A stretch of 9,980 nt of DNA from an uncultured Eubacteriales bacterium (GTDB taxonomy: Bacteria > Bacillota > Clostridia > Oscillospirales > Oscillospiraceae): NCBI GenBank assembly GCA_900546075.1, contig URBH01000067.1:1-9980 (forward strand). The letters are read 5' to 3'. Within the stretch, counting starts at the first letter, position 1. The number at the start of each line of letters is the position of its first letter. The translations under genes and the position numbers were made by a program. Below the pieces are notes generated by a model. The model was not told where the DNA came from and did not search any database. It was given only the letters and a program-made list of their open reading frames with translations. Positions 1 through 6,333 of this stretch are shown here, in pieces.

Positions 1-1813
1 GGCTGATGCCGATGCCGGTATCGGCCACCTCGGTACGCAGCGTCACGTGTCCCGGCTGAGCGCAGGGCAACTCCTCGGTGGTGACCGTGACGGTCCCACC
101 GGGTGGGGTGTACTTGACGGCGTTGCTGATCAGGTTTGTAAAGAGCTCCTGCAGCTTTGTAACGTCGCATAGAATATCCAGATTCGTCGCCTTCTGCACT
201 CTGGTCAGTGTCAGATTCTTTTTCCGGGCCTCCCCCTGGAAAACGGCGACGATCTTGCCGACGACATCTCCCACGCGGTTGTAGTCTTCATTCAGTTCCA
301 GCCGCCCGCTCTCGATCTTCGTCATGTCCAGCACGTTGTTGATGATGGACAGCAGCAGGCTGCCGGACTCCTCGATCATCTCCTGATAGTGGAGCAGCTT
401 GGGGTCCGTCAGTTCCTTCCGCATCAGGTGCGCGTAGCCCAGAATGGCATTCATGGGCGTGCGGATGTCATGGGACATATTCAGCAGAAAGGCGGTCTTG
501 GCCTCGTTGGCTTTTTCCGTCGCCTGATAGGCGATCTTCAGCTTCTGGCGTTCCAATTCCTGCCGCTTTTCCTTGGTGACGTTTCTGGTCACATAGAGGA
601 TGTGGGTGACCCGTCCGGCTTCATCCCGCCGCTTTTCGATAAACCGGGCCATGTACCAGTTGCCGTTGGTGGCTAAATAATCCATCCCCACCGTATCGGT
701 ATCCGCCAGCCGGTCCGGCACCGTGGACAGGTCAAAGAACTGCCGGACCGCCAGCCGGTACTCCGGGTCCACAAAGGTGCTGCACAGCTCGTTCAGCTTC
801 TGCTGGGCCATGCCCCGGTGTCCCGTCAGGCGATGTACGGAGTTGTCGCTGGAGATCTCCTCATAGAAGTTCTTTTTCAGGTCGATCCGGAAAATGGAGA
901 AATACAGCCGGCTCACAGAGGAGATGATCTCGTGATCCAGCTCCGCCTCCTGCCGGGCGGTCTGCGCCTCCCGCAGAGCCCGCTGGAAGCGCTCCCGCGT
1001 CTCATGCTTTTCATCGGTGTTGACGAAGATCCCGTCAAAGAACTCCGGGGACCCGTCCGCACGGCGGGACAGGCCGCCGGTGGTGTGGAACCAGTGGTAG
1101 GTGCCGTCCTTGTGGCGCAGGCGGTATTCCACGTCAAAGGGCTGCTCCCCCGTGGTATCCTCCACCACCGCTTCGTAAGCGCTCAGGACCCGCGCCTCAT
1201 CCTCCGGGTGGAGCTGTCTGGTCCACGCTTCAAAGGCATTGGGAAACTCCTTTTCCGAGTGGAAGCCCAGCATCTGCCGCAGCGTGTCGGACCATTCCAC
1301 GGAGACCCGCTCCCACCGGTCATTGAACGTCAGGTGCCAGGCGCCGGAGGACATGGACTTGTGGATATTCCGAAAGGAGACGATCTGCTCCTCCAGCTTT
1401 TTCCGATAGGTGTCCTCCTTCCAGGAGTTCCGCAGAAGCAGGGCGCACTCGCCTGCCTCGTCGATGGGCAGGCAGTCGATATACAGATGAAATTTCCGCG
1501 CCTCGTCCTGTGCCTCCAGCCTTGCGGGGCTCTTTTCAAAGGCCGCCGTATAAAACGGTCCCATCCACTCGCTTGCGCCATCCGGGCGCAGCGTCAGGAA
1601 GCTGTTGCTCACCAGCTCCGCCCGGGTCCGCCCCGTCAGCGTTTCCAACGCCTGATTGCAGCAGAGAAAGCTCCAGTCTGCCGGGCGGCCGGTCTCATCC
1701 AGTTCCACGCGAACAATGCCAAAAGGGAGCTGTCTTTGAACATGGTGATTAGGGCTTCTTTTCCGCAATTCTGCACCGCAGTCTCCACCTTCCTGTTTCG
1801 ATTGAATATTCAT
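1..1813 (-). CDS. PAS-rich sensor histidine kinase, C-terminus cut by left edge
   Basis: This gene encodes a sensor kinase that would autophosphorylate on His and pass phosphate to a partner. The frame is open from ATG 1813 to the edge (604 codons). Seen in order are a PAS-like region (about 30-130), a second PAS with a typical PAC end (155-270, HPEDEAR, FDGIFVNTDE), a third PAS-like region (300-415), a charged coil, HisKA with SHDIRTPMNAILGY (phospho-accepting His448), and the start of the HATPase domain with N-box FTNLISNAVKYTPPGG (Asn564) and G1 box DTGIGIS (598-604). No membrane segment is visible, so it is probably cytosolic. A C-terminal REC domain could lie beyond the edge. The ATG is 2 bases after the upstream regulator's TAA, suggesting coupled translation. 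However, the first 30 residues look unnatural and this start has a weak ribosome site. A better N-terminus lies in another frame (GTG 1776), so a frameshift near 1721-1727 is suspected. Kinase identity is very sure; the start is not. Confidence 0.93.
   Translation of the reverse strand, partial: MNIQSKQEGGDCGAELRKRSPNHHVQRQLPFGIVRVELDETGRPADWSFLCCNQALETLTGRTRAELVSNSFLTLRPDGASEWMGPFYTAAFEKSPARLEAQDEARKFHLYIDCLPIDEAGECALLLRNSWKEDTYRKKLEEQIVSFRNIHKSMSSGAWHLTFNDRWERVSVEWSDTLRQMLGFHSEKEFPNAFEAWTRQLHPEDEARVLSAYEAVVEDTTGEQPFDVEYRLRHKDGTYHWFHTTGGLSRRADGSPEFFDGIFVNTDEKHETRERFQRALREAQTARQEAELDHEIISSVSRLYFSIFRIDLKKNFYEEISSDNSVHRLTGHRGMAQQKLNELCSTFVDPEYRLAVRQFFDLSTVPDRLADTDTVGMDYLATNGNWYMARFIEKRRDEAGRVTHILYVTRNVTKEKRQELERQKLKIAYQATEKANEAKTAFLLNMSHDIRTPMNAILGYAHLMRKELTDPKLLHYQEMIEESGSLLLSIINNVLDMTKIESGRLELNEDYNRVGDVVGKIVAVFQGEARKKNLTLTRVQKATNLDILCDVTKLQELFTNLISNAVKYTPPGGTVTVTTEELPCAQPGHVTLRTEVADTGIGIS
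1783..1790 (-). promoter_or_regulatory. Candidate ribosome binding site for an alternative kinase start (GTG 1776)
   Basis: On the minus strand this reads AGGTGGAG, followed 6 bases later by GTG at 1776-1774. That GTG is not in the kinase frame. It opens a short peptide (GTG, then QNCGKEALITMFKDSS) that flows naturally into the kinase PAS domain if one base is restored at 1721-1727. The annotated ATG at 1813 has only an A-rich sequence upstream. The site therefore bears on which start is real. Confidence 0.45.
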
Positions 1814-1815
1814 GC

Positions 1816-4248
1816 TTATTTATCGCGGATTTTTATATTTTCTTCCATTTTCGGGGGGGGGGTGACATGTTCCCCTTCTGTATAATATTTCTCTTTATTT
1901 TCATACATCAGGTAGTCCGCCTGACGGATGGCCTCCGCAAGGGGATGCACGCCGCTGACGCCGCCGATGCTGACGGACAGGTGCAGCTCCGGATACTCCG
2001 GAATGACGATCCGGCGGACCGCCTCCCGGATCTCGTTCTGCTTCCGCACAAAAATATGCTCGTCCATTTTGGGAAACAGCAGTAAAAATTCGTCGCCGCC
2101 GTAGCGGATCAGCGTATCCGTACTGCGGATGCAGGAGTGGATCGCGGCGACAATGTCCCGCAGGACGGTGTCTCCGGTTTGGTGGCCGTAGGCGTCATTT
2201 ACCTGCTTGAAGCTGTCCACGTCGATGATCGCCACATGCTCCATGCCCTCCAGATGGGAGCGGTAGGACTCAAAATACCGCCGGGCATAGGTGTTCGTGA
2301 GCGGGTCCATGAACAGCTCCATGTTCTCGGCCCGGCTGTGATCCAGCAGGAGCCGGGTGCCGTTGGCGTCGATCCAGCGGCCCTCACTCAGCTTGGACAG
2401 CATTTCCAGCACACAGGGCATCCCATTCAGGCACAGGTATTTGGAAATGACGAAGTACATATCCGTATTGGTAAATTCCAGCTTGTTCAGGGTCGTTTTC
2501 TGGGCGAGTGCCCGGGAGGAAATGCAGTTGGCGCAGCTGCGGCCGTTGTCCCAGAAGGCCGCGCAGTGGCTGCCGTTGGGATGGAGAACGCCCTGCTCGT
2601 CCAATTCCAACACGGAATTGGTAGTGGGGTCTACGAGGCGAACAACATCGAATACCATTCTCAGACGGCGCATCTCCGCCGCGAGGGCCAGCGTGCCGTC
2701 CTCCGTATTCACGTCCGCAGCCGACAGCAGCAGCGGCTTTTTGACGGAGAGCTGCGGGTCCACCAGTTGACCCACGGCGCCCACATAGTGCTCCGGCTGC
2801 CGGTCGGACCACAGCGTCCGCACCCGCAGGTCGCACCAGTGATGCTCCGTGCCGCAGGGCAGCAGCAGGCTCACGGAAAATTCCGGTGTTTCCTTGGTCG
2901 TGGCAGCCATCGCCTCCTGCAGCCGGTGGAAATCCTTCTGACTCAGGCGGCAGAAGCACTCCGGGTGAGCAGCGTTCTTCACCGTATGGCGGTACTGGGG
3001 CGGTTCATCCCAATTGGTGATGTCCGCCAGACCGGAAAGCGCATCGAACTCAAACTGGATCCCGCCGCTGCAGGACGCGAAGAAGTCGATGCGCTCCTGC
3101 AAGGACTCCAGTATCCGCTGCACCCGGTCATTCCGCGGCAGATCGGCCCGGGCCAGAAGCTCATCGGACAGCCGGTTCACCTCCAGCCGGTAGGGATCTC
3201 CGTCCAGCGGGACATGGGACGTAATGCGGAGCCGGGGCGATACGTCCGCCAGACATTCCAGCAGCAGCGGATTGAAGGCGCCGCACTCTCCGCCCAGGAT
3301 CATGGCGATGGCCGTATCGTGGTCAAAGGCTTTTTTGTAGCACCGCTCGCTGGTCAGCGCGTTGTAGACATCTGCCAGTGCCACCACCTGCGCGGCGATG
3401 GGGATCCGTTCTCCCCGCAGCCCGTCCGGGTAGCCGTGGCCGTCCCACCGCTCATGGTGCCAGCGGCAGATCTCCAAAGCGTAACGGAACAGCGGCTTTT
3501 CCTGTCCGAAGGTCATCTGCTCCAGGATCACCGCGCCGGCTGCCGCGTGGGTCTTCATCACAGCGAATTCCTCCGAGGTCAGCTTCCCCGGCTTATTCAA
3601 AATCTCCTCCGGAATGGTGATCTTGCCGATATCATGGAGGGCGGAAGCCGTTTTGATCAGGGCGATGTCCTCCTCGGAAAGGTGGTAGGCCTTCGTCTTC
3701 TCTACCAGCCGGCGGAGCAGCAGCTCCGTTATGCTGCGGATGTTGCGGATATGGTCGCCGCCCTCATGGTTGCGGAACTCCACCACATGACTGAGAATTC
3801 CCACCATCAGGTTGCTGTTTTCCTCTTTTTCCCGGATCTGGTCGGAAACCAGATACATCAGCCGCTTCTGGTTGGCATAGAGCTTCAGGGTATTTTCCAC
3901 GCGGTGGCGCACGATAAAGGTGTCGAAGGGGCGGCGGATATAGTCCGTAACGCCCATGGCGTATGCCTGCTGAATGGCCTGATTGGTCTCATCGGTGGAG
4001 ATCATGATGACCGGGATCTCATCGATCCACCGGAAGCGGTTCATCTGCTCCAGCACCTGAAAGCCGTTCATCTCCGGCATATTGATGTCCAGCAGCATCA
4101 GATCCACCGTCAGCTTCTTTTCCATCAGCCGGACAGCCTCCCGCCCATTTTGAGCCTCAATATAGTGATACTGCTCTCCCAGGATCTCCATCAGCATCAT
4201 GCGATTCAGTTCCGAATCGTCAACGATCAAGACCGTCTGTCGTTCCAT
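1816..4248 (-). CDS. Response regulator with HD-GYP and GGDEF output domains
   Basis: An 810-residue protein that probably both degrades and makes c-di-GMP under phosphorelay control. From Met at 4248, REC spans 1-125, with acidic Asp10/11, phospho-acceptor Asp54 (LLDINMPEMNG) and Thr85. The usual Lys before Pro-Phe is Arg106 (YIRRPF). HD-GYP spans about 150-345, with HDIGK (His205/Asp206) and HHERWDGHGYPDGL (264-277), the signature expected of an active phosphodiesterase. A PAS-like region (395-500) and a second sensor region (525-620) with Cys562, Cys572 and Cys575 follow. GGDEF spans about 640-790, with DVDSFK metal ligands, an RSTD inhibitory site (708-711) and GGDEF (717-721). All motifs look intact, so both activities are possible. 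No membrane segment is seen. The Met at 4248 is preferred over 4278 because AGGAGGGG lies 8 bases upstream. It sits between the Hpt gene and the kinase gene. Domain calls are very sure; which activity dominates is unknown. Confidence 0.96.
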   Translation of the reverse strand: MERQTVLIVDDSELNRMMLMEILGEQYHYIEAQNGREAVRLMEKKLTVDLMLLDINMPEMNGFQVLEQMNRFRWIDEIPVIMISTDETNQAIQQAYAMGVTDYIRRPFDTFIVRHRVENTLKLYANQKRLMYLVSDQIREKEENSNLMVGILSHVVEFRNHEGGDHIRNIRSITELLLRRLVEKTKAYHLSEEDIALIKTASALHDIGKITIPEEILNKPGKLTSEEFAVMKTHAAAGAVILEQMTFGQEKPLFRYALEICRWHHERWDGHGYPDGLRGERIPIAAQVVALADVYNALTSERCYKKAFDHDTAIAMILGGECGAFNPLLLECLADVSPRLRITSHVPLDGDPYRLEVNRLSDELLARADLPRNDRVQRILESLQERIDFFASCSGGIQFEFDALSGLADITNWDEPPQYRHTVKNAAHPECFCRLSQKDFHRLQEAMAATTKETPEFSVSLLLPCGTEHHWCDLRVRTLWSDRQPEHYVGAVGQLVDPQLSVKKPLLLSAADVNTEDGTLALAAEMRRLRMVFDVVRLVDPTTNSVLELDEQGVLHPNGSHCAAFWDNGRSCANCISSRALAQKTTLNKLEFTNTDMYFVISKYLCLNGMPCVLEMLSKLSEGRWIDANGTRLLLDHSRAENMELFMDPLTNTYARRYFESYRSHLEGMEHVAIIDVDSFKQVNDAYGHQTGDTVLRDIVAAIHSCIRSTDTLIRYGGDEFLLLFPKMDEHIFVRKQNEIREAVRRIVIPEYPELHLSVSIGGVSGVHPLAEAIRQADYLMYENKEKYYTEGEHVTPPPKMEENIKIRDK
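1853..1862 (-). repeat. C10 homopolymer within the 3' end of the response regulator gene
   Basis: Ten consecutive G on the plus strand (C on the coding strand) encode part of the V-T-P-P-P segment about 15 residues before the regulator's stop. Slippage by one base in either direction would change only the last residues. Both alternative frames meet a TAA within about 35 bases, before the normal stop. A shifted stop would also alter its distance from the kinase start at 1813. Such tracts are prone to replication slippage and to sequencing error. Confidence 0.9.
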
Positions 4249-4256
4249 ACAGCCAT

Positions 4257-4264
4257 CCCCTCCT
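4257..4264 (-). promoter_or_regulatory. Ribosome binding site fixing the response regulator start
   Basis: AGGAGGGG on the minus strand lies 8 bases before ATG 4248. The in-frame ATG at 4278 has no comparable site and would add ten residues (MQAEAGGDGC) ahead of the REC domain's first strand, so 4248 is the likely start. Confidence 0.8.
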
Positions 4265-4277
4265 GCTTCCGCTTGCA

Positions 4278-4303
4278 AAAAAGCGTGTCAATGTCCGCTT
4301 TTT
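4278..4303 (-). terminator. Weak terminator-like inverted repeat in the Hpt-regulator gap
   Basis: The arms are AAAAAGCG and CGCTTTTT (8 bp, perfect), with a 10-base loop, and the right arm runs into one extra T on the minus strand. This resembles a weak intrinsic terminator or attenuator between the Hpt gene and the response regulator gene, with only three strong pairs. It may let part of the transcription pass. The fold alone does not show that it works. Confidence 0.3.
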
Positions 4304-4324
4304 GTTTTCGTATATTCATGCACC

Positions 4325-4362
4325 GCAGGTCTTCGCCGCGATGTACCGCGGCGACGGCCTGC
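4325..4362. repeat. GC-rich imperfect hairpin between the Hpt and regulator genes
   Basis: The inner arms TCGCCGCG (4333-4340) and CGCGGCGA (4347-4354) pair perfectly around a 6-base loop. After a 3x3 internal loop, GCAGG (4325-4329) pairs with CCTGC (4358-4362). No T-run follows on either strand, so it is not a standard terminator. It could stabilise or process the message between the two genes. Function is unknown. Confidence 0.4.
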
Positions 4363-4375
4363 TTCCCTCCCCCGG

Positions 4376-4723
4376 TCAGTCCACTGCCCGGAGAAGCTCC
4401 ACCGTTCTGTTGTACGCCTGCGCCAGCTGGTCGTAAAGTGCTTCGCTGCCGTCCAGCCGTCCGGCCCGCAGCAGCTCTGTCAGCTCGCTGGCCGGGGCGG
4501 TCAGATGGGAAAAGCCCAACGTCAGGCACAGACCCTTAATGGTATGCGCCGCCCGGAACGCCGTTTCCACGTCGCCCTGTTCCAGTGCTTTCGTCAGTTC
4601 CGCAAAGCTCTTGTCCTCCGGGAATTTCACGGCGAACTTCCGGATCATGGCTTCGCTGGGAATTCGCTGGAAAATCTCCTCAAAATCCGCGCCCATCGCC
4701 TGATAACACTGCTTGATCGTCAT
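4376..4723 (-). CDS. Free-standing Hpt (histidine phosphotransfer) protein
   Basis: A 115-residue single-domain protein, the normal size for a stand-alone Hpt. It carries AAHTIKGLCLTLGF, the Hpt signature, with His60 as the predicted phosphate carrier. It would relay phosphate between receiver domains in a multistep phosphorelay, in the cytosol. The length, predicted helical composition and absence of any other domain fit an Hpt four-helix bundle. The start at ATG 4723 is supported by GGGGG at 4731-4735, 7 bases upstream. The gene lies 83 bases after the last prepilin stop, beyond a strong inverted repeat, and 127 bases before the response regulator, so it probably belongs with the signalling genes. 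The most likely receiver is that regulator. The donor would be a REC domain, perhaps on the kinase beyond the left edge, because the visible part of the kinase has none. Confidence 0.92.
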   Translation of the reverse strand: MTIKQCYQAMGADFEEIFQRIPSEAMIRKFAVKFPEDKSFAELTKALEQGDVETAFRAAHTIKGLCLTLGFSHLTAPASELTELLRAGRLDGSEALYDQLAQAYNRTVELLRAVD

Positions 4724-4763
4724 TTTTGTGCCCCCATATCTGCTGTCAGCATTTTTATGAATG

Positions 4764-4804
4764 CAGCATTGTAACCACCGGCATAACCGGTGGTTACAAT
4801 GCTG
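4764..4804. terminator. Perfect 18-bp inverted repeat after the prepilin operon (terminator-like)
   Basis: Arms at 4764-4781 and 4787-4804 are perfectly complementary around the 5-base loop CATAA. The repeat begins 1 base after the TAG of the last prepilin gene, so it would form a very stable RNA stem there. No clear T-run follows on either strand: the minus strand continues CATTCATAAAAATG. It may therefore act as a 3'-end stabiliser or a non-canonical terminator. The 7-base arm end CAGCATT recurs at 4747-4753, so the left strand of the stem could pair with either copy. This leaves room for alternative folds just upstream of the Hpt ribosome site. Confidence 0.6.
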
Positions 4805-4805
4805 T

Positions 4806-5294
4806 CTAATTCGTCTCCTGATTGATCTGCTTCACTTGAAAATCGGCCTCGGCCAGCTTGGTGTCCCGCCGGTCCTTGATTTGGAATTTAACGGTAAAAA
4901 CTCTTTCCGTACCATTATATTCTACGGAAAAATCTTTGACCTTCAAGCCCTCCGGATAGGCGTATGCACCCAGGAATTTATTTTCTCCCAGATACACCTG
5001 ACCGCTGTCAGAATTCAGGGTAAAAATCTCGTTAGCCGCACCTTCCACATAGCCCACGCCCTGAATAAACACCGTGTTGTCGGTCTCCACCGTGCAGTAG
5101 CGCAGCTTGTCGCTGATGGCGGTGGTCAGCGTGGAGCAAAGCTCCTGGGCCTGAGAGTCCGCCATGGAAATGCGGAAACTCCGCACCGCAGCATTGGCTC
5201 CCACCGCCACAAGGCTGCTGAACAGCAGCACGATGATCACCGTGCAGAGCATCTCCGTCAGGGTCAGGCCGTTTTGATTCCGCAGTTTTTTCAT
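4806..5294 (-). CDS. Prepilin-like protein (PilW/GspJ-type minor pilin candidate)
   Basis: A 162-residue protein with a class III prepilin leader: MKKLRNQNG then LTLTEML, with cleavage expected after Gly9 and Glu at mature position 5. A hydrophobic helix of about 20 residues follows (CTVIIVLLFSSLVAVGA) and then a beta-rich C-terminal domain. A prepilin peptidase, not in view, would process it, and it would assemble into a type IV pilus or a related pseudopilus at the membrane. Its ATG overlaps the previous gene's TGA by 4 bases (ATGA), so the two are translationally coupled. It is the last gene of the pilin operon and is followed at once by a strong inverted repeat. The PilW/GspJ label rests on gene position and size only. 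The globular part has no motif I recognise. It has two cysteines close to each other (ELCSTL and RYCTV). Confidence 0.85.
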   Translation of the reverse strand: MKKLRNQNGLTLTEMLCTVIIVLLFSSLVAVGANAAVRSFRISMADSQAQELCSTLTTAISDKLRYCTVETDNTVFIQGVGYVEGAANEIFTLNSDSGQVYLGENKFLGAYAYPEGLKVKDFSVEYNGTERVFTVKFQIKDRRDTKLAEADFQVKQINQETN

Positions 5295-5590
5295 GACCCG
5301 GCCCCCGTTTTATCGTAGCTGTAATAGTAATAGCCGTTGTTTTCGTAGAGCGACACCGGGCCGGAGCCGGTTTTTTTGCCGTTCGCTTCCTCTCCGGTCA
5401 GCGTGACTGTCGGAGAATTTTTCGATGTTGTTGCATACTGGAACATAACATTCGTGTTCCGGGTCTTGGCGTTGATCTTTTCCGCTGTGACCACAGACGT
5501 GGCCAGAATGCCAAAGGCCAGCACGGCGATCAAGATGGAGACCAGAGACTCCACCAGCGTTTCGCCCCGGTTATTTCTCAGCTTGTTCAT
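5291..5590 (-). CDS. Small prepilin-like protein (PilV/GspI-type candidate)
   Basis: A 99-residue protein with the leader MNKLRNNRG and mature start ETLVESLVS, giving Glu at position 5 and an unusual Glu at position 1. The hydrophobic stretch ILIAVLAFGILATSVV completes the pilin N-terminal helix. The remaining 65 or so residues are short for a pilin head and end in a tyrosine-rich patch (GYYYYSYDK). The start at 5590 is chosen over 5635, because the longer form would put 15 charged residues ahead of the leader. ATG 5590 also overlaps the upstream TGA (ATGA), with GAGGTG upstream. The next gene begins in the same way at its stop. Its role is probably a minor pilin in the same filament as its neighbours. 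Family assignment beyond prepilin is inference. Confidence 0.82.
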   Translation of the reverse strand: MNKLRNNRGETLVESLVSILIAVLAFGILATSVVTAEKINAKTRNTNVMFQYATTSKNSPTVTLTGEEANGKKTGSGPVSLYENNGYYYYSYDKTGAGS

Positions 5591-6264
5591 GGGCCTGTCA
5601 CCTCGATCCCTTTGGTGATCCTCTGCGGCTCCCACTTGACCGTGGTCTTGTAAATATACGAGTCGACATCTTCGCTGGAGTAGGATTCCGACTCCTCCGC
5701 TTTTGTCAGCGTTCCCTGCATGGTCAGGGTCATGCGGCAGTCATCCGTCTTACCCTCTTCCGGCTTCAAATACAGCTGCACCTGAATTTTGCCGTCCTTC
5801 TGTGCGGAAAAGGCAGCTTTCACCGTCCGCAGGCTGGTGTCATCGTTGATCTTCAGATTCACTTCGATGGTATCGTTGAAAGCCTTGAGACTGGCATATT
5901 CGTTATTATCGTTGCCATTCTCAATGCAGGCGGACAGCCATTCGCCCATGATCCCCTTGGGGGGGTCTGTTACCTTGGCTTTGCGTGAGACCGTATACCC
6001 TGTGATATTCCCCTCTGCATCTTTCAGCGCGGTATGGGTCTCCGTCATGATCCGTTCATACGAATCCCCCGCAATGCTGTCCCGGATCAGCTCCGCCGCG
6101 GAGCTGACCGTCAGGTAGTTCTGCTGGGCTTCCCGGTCGCTTTTCATGTGGTGGGCGGCGCTGACGGCAGCCGTCAGGATCGCCGCGCCCACCGCCATGG
6201 CCAGCAAAATGAGCAGGAGGGCCATCAGGATCGTAGCGCCGCTGTTGTTTTTCAACTTTTTCAT
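5587..6264 (-). CDS. Prepilin-like protein without Glu5 (PilX/GspK-type candidate)
   Basis: A 225-residue protein starting MKKLKNNSG, then ATILMALLLILLAMAVGA, a basic leader ending in Gly9 followed by a long hydrophobic helix. Mature position 5 is Met instead of Glu. GspK-like and PilX-like minor pilins commonly lack this Glu and sit at the filament tip, and the larger size fits that class. The rest is a soluble beta-rich domain with charged segments. AAGGAGGG lies 8 bases before the ATG. It is the first of three coupled prepilin genes, and its TGA overlaps the next ATG. It begins 69 bases after the end of the giant repeat protein gene, so all four may share a transcript. Cleavage by prepilin peptidase is expected but not certain, given Ala at +1. 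Confidence 0.75.
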   Translation of the reverse strand: MKKLKNNSGATILMALLLILLAMAVGAAILTAAVSAAHHMKSDREAQQNYLTVSSAAELIRDSIAGDSYERIMTETHTALKDAEGNITGYTVSRKAKVTDPPKGIMGEWLSACIENGNDNNEYASLKAFNDTIEVNLKINDDTSLRTVKAAFSAQKDGKIQVQLYLKPEEGKTDDCRMTLTMQGTLTKAEESESYSSEDVDSYIYKTTVKWEPQRITKGIEVTGP

Positions 6265-6272
6265 CCGGATCG

Positions 6273-6280
6273 CCCTCCTT
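6273..6280 (-). promoter_or_regulatory. Strong ribosome binding site of the first prepilin gene
   Basis: AAGGAGGG on the minus strand is 8 bases before ATG 6264. It supports that start and independent translation initiation of the three-gene prepilin set after the giant gene ends. Confidence 0.8.
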
Positions 6281-6304
6281 TCCTCTCATTTTTCCGGAAA
6301 TTCC

Positions 6305-6320
6305 GACGGCAAACGCCGTC
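6305..6320. repeat. Short hairpin between the giant gene and the prepilin genes
   Basis: GACGGC and GCCGTC (6 bp, perfect) pair around a 4-base loop, 13 bases after the giant gene's stop. No T-run follows on the minus strand, so transcription may continue into the prepilin genes. It is at most an attenuator or processing stem; chance is possible at this GC content. Confidence 0.3.
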
Positions 6321-6333
6321 CCATTGTGTTTGT

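Noticed and set aside
818..1885. 355-codon open frame on the plus strand
   Set aside because: It is the antisense of the histidine kinase gene in exact codon register and has no recognisable domain or ribosome site.
4286..4295. TTGACA on the minus strand as a -35 box for the response regulator
   Set aside because: It lies in the loop of an inverted repeat, and no TATAAT-like -10 follows at 16-18 bases (the sequence there is AAGCAG).
4227..4316. 30-codon open frame (MNIRKQKADIDTLFCKRK...) overlapping the regulator start on the minus strand
   Set aside because: It could be a leader peptide ending just inside the regulator gene, but it has only a weak ribosome site and no regulatory codon run. 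Chance is more likely.
2137..4539. 800-codon open frame on the plus strand
   Set aside because: It lies opposite the response regulator gene, whose domains are unmistakable. The predicted peptide has no recognisable domain and is rich in His, Gln and Arg as expected of the antisense of a GC-rich gene.
6265..6333. c-di-GMP riboswitch or promoter ahead of the prepilin genes
   Set aside because: The 69-base gap is too short for a GEMM-type riboswitch plus expression platform, and no clear -35/-10 pair was seen.
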